A stretch of DNA of 64,000 nucleotides from Paraphaeosphaeria minitans (taxonomy: Eukaryota > Ascomycota > Dothideomycetes > Pleosporales > Didymosphaeriaceae): assembly GCA_015832175.1 (NCBI GenBank), contig WJXW01000018.1:620001-684000 (forward strand), read 5' to 3'. Position numbers and translations under genes: made by a program. This document shows positions 55,015 through 64,000 of this stretch, in pieces; position 1 is the stretch's first letter, and every line of letters starts with the position of its first letter. The notes under the pieces were generated by a model, which searched no databases, was not told the DNA's origin, and saw only the letters and a list, made by a program, of their open reading frames with translations.

Positions 55015-56861
55015 TCACGCAACCTCCACGTTCTTAATCGTCCCCTTATGCAACCTCGCAAGCCAAGTCTTACTCATGAACACCCTAATCCTCTTCCCCC
55101 ACACCATAAACACCACCAACATCAAGTTGTTCACCAGCAACACCGCCGCAAATATCCCAGATATCGTCACCGCGAACCCGTTGTCCAGAATCCAGTCCAG
55201 CAAGTAGATCCCCATGCCGAAGCTGATGGCCTGCTTGCCGAGGTTCATCGCAATGAGCATCTCGGACGTGTTCGCATTGTACGAATCGACGGCGTAAGCG
55301 AGGGTGAAGCTGAAGTAGAAGAGCGCACCCCACTGGTCCATGGCTACGCCGAAGAAGTAGGCGGTCCAGTGCAGGTTGTTCTGCGCAGCGAGGCCGTAGA
55401 GGATGACTCCGGCCGGAGCCATGACCATGGCAGGGAGCATGACGCCCAGACGCATTTCGGCTTCACGGACGCCGCCGTTCCTGCGGGTATGATGGGCGGC
55501 TAGACGATCCGAGGATGGGAGGAAGGGCAGCGCGAATAAGAAGCCTAGGAACGTCGCGATGGTGATGAGGCCGGAGTTCGTCTCGCTCCAGCCATACGGC
55601 GGCGCTGTGATCTTCAGCGGGAACGTGTAGTTGAAGGCCAGCGCTCCCAGGCCGATGTAGATTCCGAATGAGGTCGCCACCCACAGCACCTGCGGAACGA
55701 GGAAGTATGTGAAGGAGCGGGGGATCATGATCCAGAACTCCTGCTCGTGGTCGATGCCATTCCAGACATTCAGCTGCTGCGCGAATGTTTTGCGGGATGG
55801 GATGGACGCGCCAAGTGTTTCTGTGTGGGAGGCGTCGGCGACCTTATCTGTGGTCGAGGTCGACGGTGGAGTAGTCGTCGGTGATTTGCGCTTGTATGCT
55901 GTTTCTTCTACTACAAAGAATGCGAGTATGAGGAGGGCGACGGCAAAGGCGAAGACGACGTAGAAGTATAGCTTCCAGGAGTATCCTCCCGCAAGCATGT
56001 ATCCAGCGTATAGAGGTCCGGTGGAGCCGCAGCAGAGCGCGATTGTATAGTAACCGATGCGCAAGCCACGTTCGTGCAGAAAGAACACGTCGTTAACAAG
56101 CTGCACGGGCAGGGCTTCGCAAACACCTGAGCCAAACCCATGGATGATGCGACACGCCATGAGTCCTCCGAAGGTAGTCGCTTGGGAGGCGCCAATTAGT
56201 CCTGCGCAGAACTGCAGTCCATGGTCAGCTTGCAGGTCGATGTTCTCCTCCCAGCACAACGTACAAACACCATGGATAGCAACATGACTGGGCGACGTCC
56301 GATTTTGAGATATAGCGGTACCAGTATCAACGAACCTATCAAAATCAGTAAACAGTTCGTAGACGTAATCTGGATTCTGAATGTACCAAAGCCAAATGCA
56401 AGGTTTGGATAGGAGATCAGATCAGAAGCCTTGGTCGGTGTGATGTTGAATTCCTTTGCGTACAGACCAATGTACACGGACGGCCCTAGGAGCGCACAGT
56501 TGCCGAGAAAGCTGTACAGGGCGCAAACAAGCAGTATCATCGACTTTTTCCAGGCCGGCCACTGGCAAGATCAGCCTGGGACATTTCTACTAGGTATCAT
56601 ACAGCAACACACTTGTAACGGATCATTGGGGTCCTCTGCAGGAACCGGATATAACGCTTGACCAAAGGCAGTGTCATCCCCCTCTGTGACGCTCTCAGAA
56701 CTTGCGCAAGCGTACGGGTGATCGATTGACACTGACCTGCTGCTCGAAGGTTGACCGTCCCCGGCAGGTCCTCCTCGTGTGCGTGACTGGAGCTGATCAG
56801 CGTACTGCTATCTCGTCACTGCCCACATAGCTCACCTATGGACCAATTGCCCTGGTGCCAT
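55015..56861 (-). pseudogene. MFS transporter with a 1-bp frameshift in its N-terminal exon
   Basis: Five exons on the minus strand: 56861-56836 (MAPGQLVH), 56786-56613, 56561-56387, 56335-56265 and 56211-55015. In exon 2 the family-typical EEDLPGTVNLRAAG is in one frame and EGDDTAFGQALYPVPAEDPNDPLQ in another. One base is missing near 56730-56740; with it restored every junction is in phase and the protein would have about 547 residues. The rest is sound: LVPLYLKIGRRPVMLLSMV (motif-A-like loop), CRIIHGFGSGVCEALP, a long charged central loop and 12 readable helices ending with a basic tail. A splice at 56743 could avoid the shift but would discard DLPGTVNL. The substrate is unknown. Confidence 0.7.
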
Positions 56862-58700
56862 GGTTCCTACTCCCGATTCGCAAAGTCTGGAACAACGTAG
56901 GGACCCTCGAAAGCTCCAGGGGCAAGCCTAACTTTTACCTTTCCACACCCCAACTATCGCACCCCGGCACCTGCTGCACGACAACTTGCCGATAGCTTAA
57001 CTGCGCATTAGCGGGTGTAGGCTTAGCTGTTCGTCCAATGCGCGCGCTCTAGAACAACATGGGAGCATGTCTCATACACGTATTGTTGGTAGGCGTATAA
57101 TTTAACCGCTGCAGCGGGCCGAAAGAGGTTCAAGGCGCGCTGATCAGTGGGGATTGTCAAGCGGGAGCGAATGTGGAGGAGGGGATGGAATGTGGGAGGA
57201 CAAGACGACGCAGTGTAAATAACTTATCTGTCGGTGAGTTCAGTTGTAGATGCATCTCAATATCTTGCCAGAGCATCAGAACCTGCGTACGCAAGAGCGC
57301 ATCTGTTGAGTGTGAATGCAGCGTCGTGGTACCCACCTGTCGTGTGGAAATGCGCGAGCGGCACGCCTACCTAGGTAGATACCTACCTACCCCACACAAT
57401 CTCCGGACGCCATCAACTTCACTAGTCGATACTTCCCCAACGCCCATGCGGAGAAGTGATCACTGACAATGCGATACCTGAGGCGGAGGCAGCTATGGTA
57501 TCGAGCACTTGATAGACATCACCCTGTAGGTAGCCGGCGTCCTAGCATCATTGGGTGATGAAAAGAGCAAGTTCCCGTCGGCAATAGATTTGCAAGCAAT
57601 TCATCAACAGATGCGATCATTCTAAGGCAGTAGGTACCCTGTGCATGATAGCAGGGGTGTGACACAGCGAGATGTAGAGTAATTCGTACGGTTTGGACAT
57701 GTCTGAATGCCAAAGTATTTTGAGAAGTTAGAAGATTAGTGTCAAACGCATGTCCGTTTTAGTATAAGAATAATAATCATAATGGAGATTCGGATCACGT
57801 AGGTACCTATCTTGTTGCTGGTCAGATACATTGTCACTAAAAGATAGGGCACTGTTCCTGTACCTACGCTCCCAATGACCGTGGTAGTTTTGATCTCGTT
57901 ATGCATCATAGTGGCCAACGCTAGAACCTGAAAATCATTTGTCAAGCCCGTAAATGTAATCCGAGTATTTAAGATGTGTCATATCAGAGTCTTATCAATG
58001 CATTGTGGTGTGAGTTACTGGGTTCCCCTTTGTGATCTTTGATCATGTTAGCCAACGTATACCGACTTGTGAACCTTCATGTATGGGGAGCTAGTACTTG
58101 GTTTCGCACAGCAGCTGGGGGAGATTATGCCGTCAGTGATTAAATTTGTTTTGATCCTTGAGATAACGGAGGCCGCCCCAACCAGGCTCAGCCACAAGTT
58201 GCAACCCTGGTCACGCAAGCCAGGACGTGATGTGACAATCCCATTGAGTTGCTCTTGTTCCATCGAGACCTCAATTCGCTCAACTATCATCTTTTACTCA
58301 CAACATGTTCGCAGGTGCATGTATTCCCTCAGTTCCACTCACAACCTACCTCATCGGTCACTGAAGTTTTGGTACCTACCAGGTCGGTATCGGCCGATCA
58401 AATGACTTTGGGTACCCTTGCGATACACTGCCTTCACTATGCGAAGTTTAAACCATTGTGAACCGTTGCACGAAGCGGATGTCTCTAGCCAATTGTTGAC
58501 TGCAGTTGAAGAGATGCCAACTTGTGTTGGGTCCAAGAGCAAGCGTGGCTGATTGGGAGCCTTGCATTAGCGTGTCTGCACACAGCCTCGTCCCCGCCGT
58601 CGGTTTCCATAGTATCGGCGACACCCCCTGAGATGCTTGATACTAGTACCCTCAGGCGTTCGCTAGCATATTTTTCCTCCGACTCTCACGTTCAGCACTG
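56862..58700. other. 1.8-kb intergenic region
   Basis: No gene is supported. CCTACCTAGGTAGATACCTACC near 57365-57390 is another copy of the CCTAGGTA-type motif. Small frames at 57173-57466 and 58079-58461 show no family features. Confidence 0.55.
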
Positions 58701-61189
58701 ATGGACGGAGCCGCAGAACTGAGGGCGCTTTCAGCACAAGACTCGCAGAACCTGTCGGACCTTCATGATGCGTACCGCACATTTTGCGAGTATGGTTGGC
58801 ATCACCTCACATGGAAGAACTTGGCATATTCTCTCACAACATACCTGAGTGCGTATTTCAAACAAGATGCCGATGGGCACCTTCTGCATACTCGGTCCGA
58901 TCTAGGATGTGTCCAATATCTGGCTGATCTCAATGTCGAAACCTTCGGATATCTTACGAAAGATGCACTTTGGGTACTTTTTCGACGCACTGGCTTTGGC
59001 AATGACTACGAACTGAACCTGGGAGACCATCGTCCCTTCCAAACCCCCGCCTGGCAGTACCTCTTGTTGCTGTCTCAAGATGATCTGCAAGCTCTCATCG
59101 TGGATGTTGCGAACATTCTTCGAGATCGGACCACGTCATCGCATGCGAGTGCCAACATTCTGAGTCTGACCCCAGACTGGCGACCTACATTTGGAGCTGA
59201 GTACGGCATCTTTCGATATTTCGAAGTACAGCTGTCCACGACCGATGCGATTTCACTGAGCTATGTTCAGCTTGAGAGGCAAGCAGCTCTTCAGCCATTT
59301 CAGGCACGCAGCAAGAACTTCCTCAGACGAGCGTTGAGCGTACGGAATTTATCAAACAGGCCAGTCAATCGCGATTTCCAACCTCACACACGATTTTCAT
59401 GGCCTCTTACCGAAAGATATCGTCGTTTCTTTCCCCGCAGAAGAAACGGAATTTCCGCGCAGTCGGGAAATGCCGATACGCCCAAGTCACCCTCAAGGAA
59501 ATGTACATGCGACGAACCTATTTCAGGAGGTGTCTGCTGGTTCACCAAGCTCACCAAGTTCAAGTGCTACGCTCACCCCTACTATACTTCAGCGCCAAAT
59601 TGTAGATGACACCGTCAAAGAAGAGGACTTTTCTGATACTGAAAGTATCAAGAGCACTAATACAATGGAATCCCTACTGGACTTCTATGCTCAAAGGTGT
59701 GCAGTACTCGAGATGTCGGAACGTGGGGCTCGGTATACCCGATGATTCCACCAAAGAATCACCCATTGCCGACTCCCCGACACTGGCACCAACTCCGGCG
59801 CCCAACGTTCCTCCTTTGAGCGCTCTGGATAGCTCGCTGGATACGAATCTGAACAGTGAGAGATCAGTATCCCCCACTTCAGGACATCAGTCTTTTGTTA
59901 CGGCCAAGACAGTCCCCTCCGATGGGCTAGCTTCCCGCACAGCTAGTCGAATGACGAGAACATCCAGTCTAGAAAGCTTCTTGTCATTTGAGTCTATGGT
60001 ATTTTGTCCTCCCGTACTGTGTGTCTCGGAATATTACCGATTGTTGGAAGCTCAGAACCTTCTTCCAGAGCCTGCAGCTGAAACGGACTGGTCTGGCCGT
60101 GGTCAGCACGCCGAATTTTCCCTCGCAGAGAGATACCTCGTTCCTCTACAGAAAGAGAAGCTACTAGGAAGTACTAGGACTGCAATAGTGGAAAGTGTCC
60201 GATGCAAGCGAGTACGATTGGTCAGGAAGACCATTAGATGCACAAGATGGACCGGAGTCAAGCGTGAAGACGTTTTGAGAGAAGTCCAGCACCTCTATAG
60301 AGCGCAACATGCCCACATAGTGCGTCTCGTCGGATCTTATGCAATTGGGCCGGATCTGGCAATTCTCACATATCCATGTGCTGAATGGAACCTGGAGGAG
60401 TTCATGAGGTTCGCGCGCACGGCTCACAGATCCACCGGCAATTGCGCTTCCGCGCTTCGACAGTTCTTCACCTGCACGGCCAAGGTGATGGATTTTCTGC
60501 ATTCGTTCCCGATTAAGCATATGGACATTAAGCCACAGAATCTGTTCGTGCGGGATATCTCGACCTCTGACGCTGACGAACAGCATCAGTGCAAGCTATA
60601 TTTTACTGAATTTGGCATTTCCAAAGCATACAAGTCTGTCGACGAGTGCGATACCGAGTCCCCTACCTCCTTTACCAGGACATATGCAGCGCACGAAGTT
60701 GGAATACAGGAAAGCAGAGGCTTATCTGCAGACATGTTCTCCTTAGGGTGCGTTTACTCGGAAATGCTTGCGACGATCCTTGATGGGTCGATCGCATCTT
60801 TCGAGCCTCAAGATAAGGTGATCGATGTTCATTGGGCTGCCCTCCGAGCTGCCCGTCGTACTTCTGAAAGTGACATGCGCCCCTACCACCGCGCGACTGA
60901 GGATGTACGAACATGGCTTTACCGATTGCCGATCGAAAGAGAACCGGAAATGATGGCGGTGCGAGAGTGGACAGCCGCTCTGCTGAGTAACGAAGCAAGT
61001 ACGAGACCAACGGCACGTCAAATCGCAAATGACCCTCACTTGCCGTTCGCATGCCGGAGTTGCAACCTGCGGAGGGGTCCAGAAGACTTCGAGGTGGCAC
61101 AGCCACTTACTCTCACGCCACGTCAAGAGTCCCCGCACCACTGGGGAAATCCCATGAGGGAGCTGACGGAAGTGCCGGCGCCTGCATAG
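58701..61189 (+). CDS. Atypical protein kinase with EFG in place of DFG
   Basis: Exon 1 is 58701-59529. Best model for the rest: 59606-59644 and 59697-61189 (introns 76 and 52 nt; 786 residues). An alternative joins 59606-59696 to 59821 with a 124-nt intron. The N-terminal ~180 residues form a helical domain (LSDLHDAYRTFCEYGWHHL; YLLLLSQDDLQALIVDVANIL) also seen in the family of the left-edge gene. A Ser-rich linker and then the kinase domain follow: Lys in RLVRKTIRC, alpha-C Glu in VLREVQHLY, catalytic loop HMDIKPQNLF (Asp kept), EFGISK for DFG, AAHEV for APE, SADMFSLGCVYSEML. Asp-to-Glu in the metal-binding motif makes weak or no activity likely. The substrate is unknown. Confidence 0.72.
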
Positions 61190-61428
61190 AGGTGGTTGAG
61201 TGAACAGTTAGGGTCCAATCTGCAGGGGTCTTACGTTATTCGCCAATCATTCTCTACCCATATTGAGGTCCGGTAGATGTGAATCCCTGGCAGATCACCT
61301 GCACCCCGCGTCCCAGTTCGATGGAAGAAGGTTTTTATTCGGTTTGTTATACATCAAGCCGAGTCTCCTCACGGAGAATGACAGTTGAACTTTCAGGCGC
61401 AGAATTTACGGATTCAAAACCTTTCAAT

Positions 61429-62717
61429 ATGCTCTGGTTACTCCTTTTCCTGTCTGTTACCTCTGCGAAACTGCACCATTTCTATGTCGGGCAAATCTCC
61501 TCGACTGCCGTACATGCGCTCGAGCTCGATGATGAGCTGCGCACATTGTACGAAATGGGCATCATTCCCACAACGACAGCAGCCCCTTCTCTGGTCATCG
61601 ACGTCAGTCCGCAAGATGCCCAAAAACCGAACCTTTCGCTGATTGGAACATTCAGCACTCGAGGAAGTTCCTCTTTTCAAGCAGCCCGCAAGATGGCACC
61701 TTGACGAGATATGCCATTCAGGCCGACTACTCGTTGGTGACCGAGGCCAATACAACGATTCCCGCTTCTTGTAAGCTGTTCAACGATTCGCAGCCCAACG
61801 CTGACATTAGAGCAGGCAACGCAACTGCTTTCAGTACGCTGCATTTGACGCCCAGCAACCAAGCGCCTTACTCCATCTACGGGTCTGCCTCAACTGGCAA
61901 CTGCAGTGTCATCTTCTCCACATCTATATCCGGTTTCAAGTCCCTGCGCTCGAAGGAGTTCGCAGGCGACATCCGCTCCCTCGCCTGGAGCCCCAACGGC
62001 CACCACCTGCACGCCCTGGACTCGCGCTCCTCGCAGGCCGCCGCAACCTCGATCCTCAACTTCTACATCTCCGACGACGACACACTGAACGCCCAAAACC
62101 AGACTGACATCCTCGCCAACGTTACCAACGCCGAGCAGATGGTGACGCATCCGACGGGCAACCTGGTATACGTAGTCACGAAGGATAGCAATGAGCTTGT
62201 GACCATGCCCCTGCAGGGTTCCGAGGCACCAGCTTCCCCTTCGCGATTCAAAATACTGCCTAGCTCGATGGACGCGTCGCAGTACACGACGTTGTCGCTC
62301 ACCATCTCTTCTTCAAAGACCAGTCTCTGGACGCTGTCCCAGTCACCGGCGCAGGTAGTTGTGACAGTGTTTAGTCTAGATGCTACGACCGGTACCGTCA
62401 TTGGCGCCGTAGCGCGCGCGGGCTGGACTGGGGATGGGGCCTTTTCCCCAGCGCAGATAGCGCCTGCGCCGTTCTTTGGCAACGACATTGTTGCGGTCAC
62501 GAATTCTCCTGTTGGATATACCGCGTTTCTCGGCCTGGATAAGGGCACTGCCGTGGCTGGCGAAACGGGAGACATCCAGCTCGCCAGCGAGGCCTTCCTC
62601 GAAGACGTCTGGATGCTGAATGTCAAAAGCGATGCCGTCGCGGCGCCAAAGTTGAAGAGCTACGGCAGGATTGCTCTGGCATTTGATAGCCTGGGCGAGG
62701 GTGTATGGGTTGATTGA
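61429..62717 (+). CDS. Secreted carboxymuconate-cyclase-like beta-propeller protein
   Basis: Exon 1 is 61429-61602; a 53-nt intron with GTCAGT donor and CTGAT branch site; exon 2 is 61656-62717; 411 residues. The signal peptide is MLWLLLFLSVTSA. The propeller text follows the fungal 3-carboxy-cis,cis-muconate lactonising enzyme family: LHHFYVGQISSTAVHALELDD, SLVIDHSRKFLFSSS (made by splicing), GTLTRYAI, IRSLAWSPNGHHLHALDS, VTHPTGNLVYVVTKDSNELV, and WVD at the end. In aromatic catabolism this enzyme cyclises carboxymuconate from protocatechuate. The secretion signal suggests an extracellular paralogue with a different substrate. Catalytic residues could not be placed with confidence. The gene starts 240 bp after the kinase stop, on the same strand. 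Confidence 0.75.
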
Positions 62718-62895
62718 GTTGATTTCGAATATGTATTCTCAAGCTCTTTCCCATCTCGTCTAGGATTACAGCGTATGAGACCTACAATTGAGCCAACAAT
62801 TGCAATTGCAGCATCTGTGAGAACCCGCTGCTCACCAGCCCAATCTTTGCATTGCTCCTGCAATACGGCTTGCCCCACACTGTCCTTTTCCCCCT

Positions 62896-63042
62896 TCATC
62901 GCCAAGCAATTCGAATCCAATTAGCCTCATACGGAAGGTCCTCCAAACTCGCCTTCATCTCCGCCGGCTTATCCTCCGAGAGCAACCGCCCATCTTCCGT
63001 AGCTTGAATTTCTCTTCGCCCCGTCCCCACCCTCCTCTCCAT
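62896..63042 (-). CDS. Possible small ORF or gene remnant (48 residues)
   Basis: The frame starts MERRVGTGRREI and ends LPYEANWIRIAWR. The last 30 residues have a natural-looking composition (SEDKPAEMKASLEDL) resembling a protein C-terminus. No family, signal or splice context is recognised. It could be a remnant of a lost gene or chance. Confidence 0.2.
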   Translation of the reverse strand: MERRVGTGRREIQATEDGRLLSEDKPAEMKASLEDLPYEANWIRIAWR

Positions 63043-63356
63043 GCCTCGGCACCTTCCCAATCACCTCCGTCCTACCAGGGTTATGCGTTTTTAGTGTACA
63101 TGGTGGTGAGGATGCGATGTAGAGTTTCGACGAGCGAAGCATACAGTGACCCTCATCGTCCTTGGTACATTTCACACCGTCACACTATACAACCCTTCCG
63201 GGCCCTCAGCTCCGTCCGAAGAAGCAGAGTTTACACAAACTTGCAACAGATATTGTTGATTCAACGACCAAAGGTCGTGCATAGAAACTCTATGTAGAGC
63301 GATGTATCTAGGTACAATGTGATATATACAAGAAGGGTATGATAAATAATAAGTCC

Positions 63357-63384
63357 CAGTGCGACAATAAAGTGCCGCACTGGG
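63357..63384. terminator. Possible hairpin in 3' intergenic region
   Basis: CCCAGTGCG at about 63355-63363 and its reverse complement CGCACTGGG at about 63376-63384 flank a short loop containing AATAAAG. It lies between two convergent gene ends, so it could form a 3' hairpin in either transcript. It is a visual call only. Confidence 0.35.
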
Positions 63385-63564
63385 ACGAGCTCGGGAGCGA
63401 GAAGGAGGATTAGCAGTTAGTAATTAACAATTAGGTAGCAATTACTCGGGGCTGGTGGCACGGATAGTGCGTAAGCATCGCACTAAGTCAGATATGTCGA
63501 CACGTCGTGTTGATCGTGGGGAGGGAGCAAGTAATATGTTCCGAGATTCTCCAGTCGTTGTTGG

Positions 63565-64000
63565 TTATAAAACCAAGTAAGAAGCCAAAGCGAATATTGC
63601 CAGCAGTGAACCTGCTTTGAACGCATAGCTTCGGGAGCCGGCGCCCTTTTTGGATGCAGAAGGTGAGGGAGACTGAGTCGCACTCGGCGTGCCAGTTGAT
63701 GTCGAGAACGTGGACGTTGCGCCGACGTACTCGACGACCACCTTTTTGATAGTCATTATTGCGTCTTTTGCGGGCGGGCCTCCAGTCCAGCCGGGATTGG
63801 CATCGGTCCTGAGAATGATTAAATGCTGGGTATGTGCAGGAATGCGGCGAGGACTTACCAATGCGCAAGCATCGCCTGCACCGGCTCCGTAGGGATGTTC
63901 TTGACAAAAGTGTTCACGACCTGGCCATCCAGCAAGAAGTACGCCTTGGACTCGGTCCGGACTAATTTGTACGTGTGGAAGTCGTCCGTCTGGTCTGCGG
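63565..64000 (-). CDS. GPI-anchored glycoside hydrolase 16-type protein, 3' end only
   Basis: The gene enters from the right edge on the minus strand: exon 64000-63859, a 50-nt GT-AG intron, last exon 63808-63565. The visible part reads DFHTYKLVRTESKAYFLLDG, then HWTDANPGWTGGPP (across the splice) and AIMTIKKVVVEY. This is the closing part of a GH16 jelly-roll as in fungal Crh-like or glucanase-like wall enzymes (FHTYxxxW.., W.NG.PGW..GPP). A Ser/Thr-rich stalk (TSTFSTSTGTPSATQSPS) and a hydrophobic end (AGSLLAIFALASYLVL) form a GPI-anchor signal. The catalytic ExDxE motif would lie outside the window, so the exact activity cannot be told. Confidence 0.75.
   Translation of the reverse strand, partial: RRPDGRLPHVQISPDRVQGVLLAGWPGREHFCQEHPYGAGAGDACALVSPRRIPAHTQHLIILRTDANPGWTGGPPAKDAIMTIKKVVVEYVGATSTFSTSTGTPSATQSPSPSASKKGAGSRSYAFKAGSLLAIFALASYLVL

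Larger units (their letters stand above)
62718..63564. other. Convergent 3' intergenic region
   Basis: About 850 bp between the propeller and GH16-type gene ends. Apart from the small frame listed separately I see nothing. A GTGCGGCACT/AGTGCCGCAC-type inverted word occurs near 63357-63383 (CCCAGTGCG...CGCACTGGG), a possible hairpin. Confidence 0.5.

Overview
The window is nuclear DNA of a filamentous ascomycete (Pezizomycotina; Dothideomycetes is my best guess from gene content). The reasons are short GT-AG introns of about 47-124 nt with CTAAC/CTGAC branch sites, fungus-only families (WSC, HET, DUF3602/Par32, Zn2Cys6, SAT4-type 7TM, BYS1, BAS2-like, AA14) and intergenic DNA full of mini- and microsatellites. 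I read about twenty-three protein-coding loci, most spliced. Two of them run off the window edges. There is no tRNA, rRNA, CRISPR array or intact transposon.

Layout. 1-1.2 kb: 5' part of a pseudokinase. 1.2-3.9 kb: satellite-rich spacer. 3.9-6 kb: two secreted proteins on the minus strand (BYS1/thaumatin-like and an AA14 copper polysaccharide monooxygenase). 7-11.3 kb: expression machinery: the EAF elongation factor, then cytosolic RPS0 and mitochondrial uS15m sharing a 219-bp divergent promoter. 12-14.8 kb: secreted haem peroxidase fused to three WSC domains. 16.4-19.3 kb: Inn1/Fic1-type C2 cytokinesis protein. 20.4-22.5 kb: HET-domain protein. 23.7-26.4 kb: CSC1/OSCA channel. 28.6 kb: small cysteine-rich BAS2-like secreted protein. 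30-31.4 kb: multipass membrane protein of unknown role. 32-34.3 kb: protein with two CCCH zinc fingers. 35 kb: gene-free TA-rich stretch that looks RIP-mutated. 37.8-39.5 kb: 7TM rhodopsin-domain protein. 41.7-44.3 kb: two adjacent broken genes (an unrecognised fragment and a Zn2Cys6 regulator). 46.8 kb: Par32/Amu1-like protein. 47.2-49.2 kb: second satellite-rich island. 49.7-52.5 kb: ARP1 (dynactin) divergent from an EEP/TDP2-like phosphodiesterase. 53-56.9 kb: a tail-to-tail P450/MFS pair, both apparently dead. 58.7-62.7 kb: an atypical kinase and a secreted muconate-cyclase-like propeller. 63.6-64 kb: 3' end of a GPI-anchored GH16-type protein.

Functionally the window mixes conserved housekeeping genes (ribosome, transcription, dynactin, cytokinesis, osmosensing) with an environment-facing set (AA14, peroxidase-WSC, GH16, muconate-cyclase-like protein, small secreted proteins, 7TM receptor, HET). 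The most unusual theme is decay. The P450 has lost its haem cysteine and has a 1-bp frameshift. The neighbouring MFS gene lacks 1 bp. A Zn2Cys6 regulator has a frameshift and a stop, and abuts an ATG-less gene fragment. The two kinase-family genes at opposite ends have different degenerate catalytic motifs. All exon models come from reading frames and splice consensus by eye; no alignment or transcript data were available.
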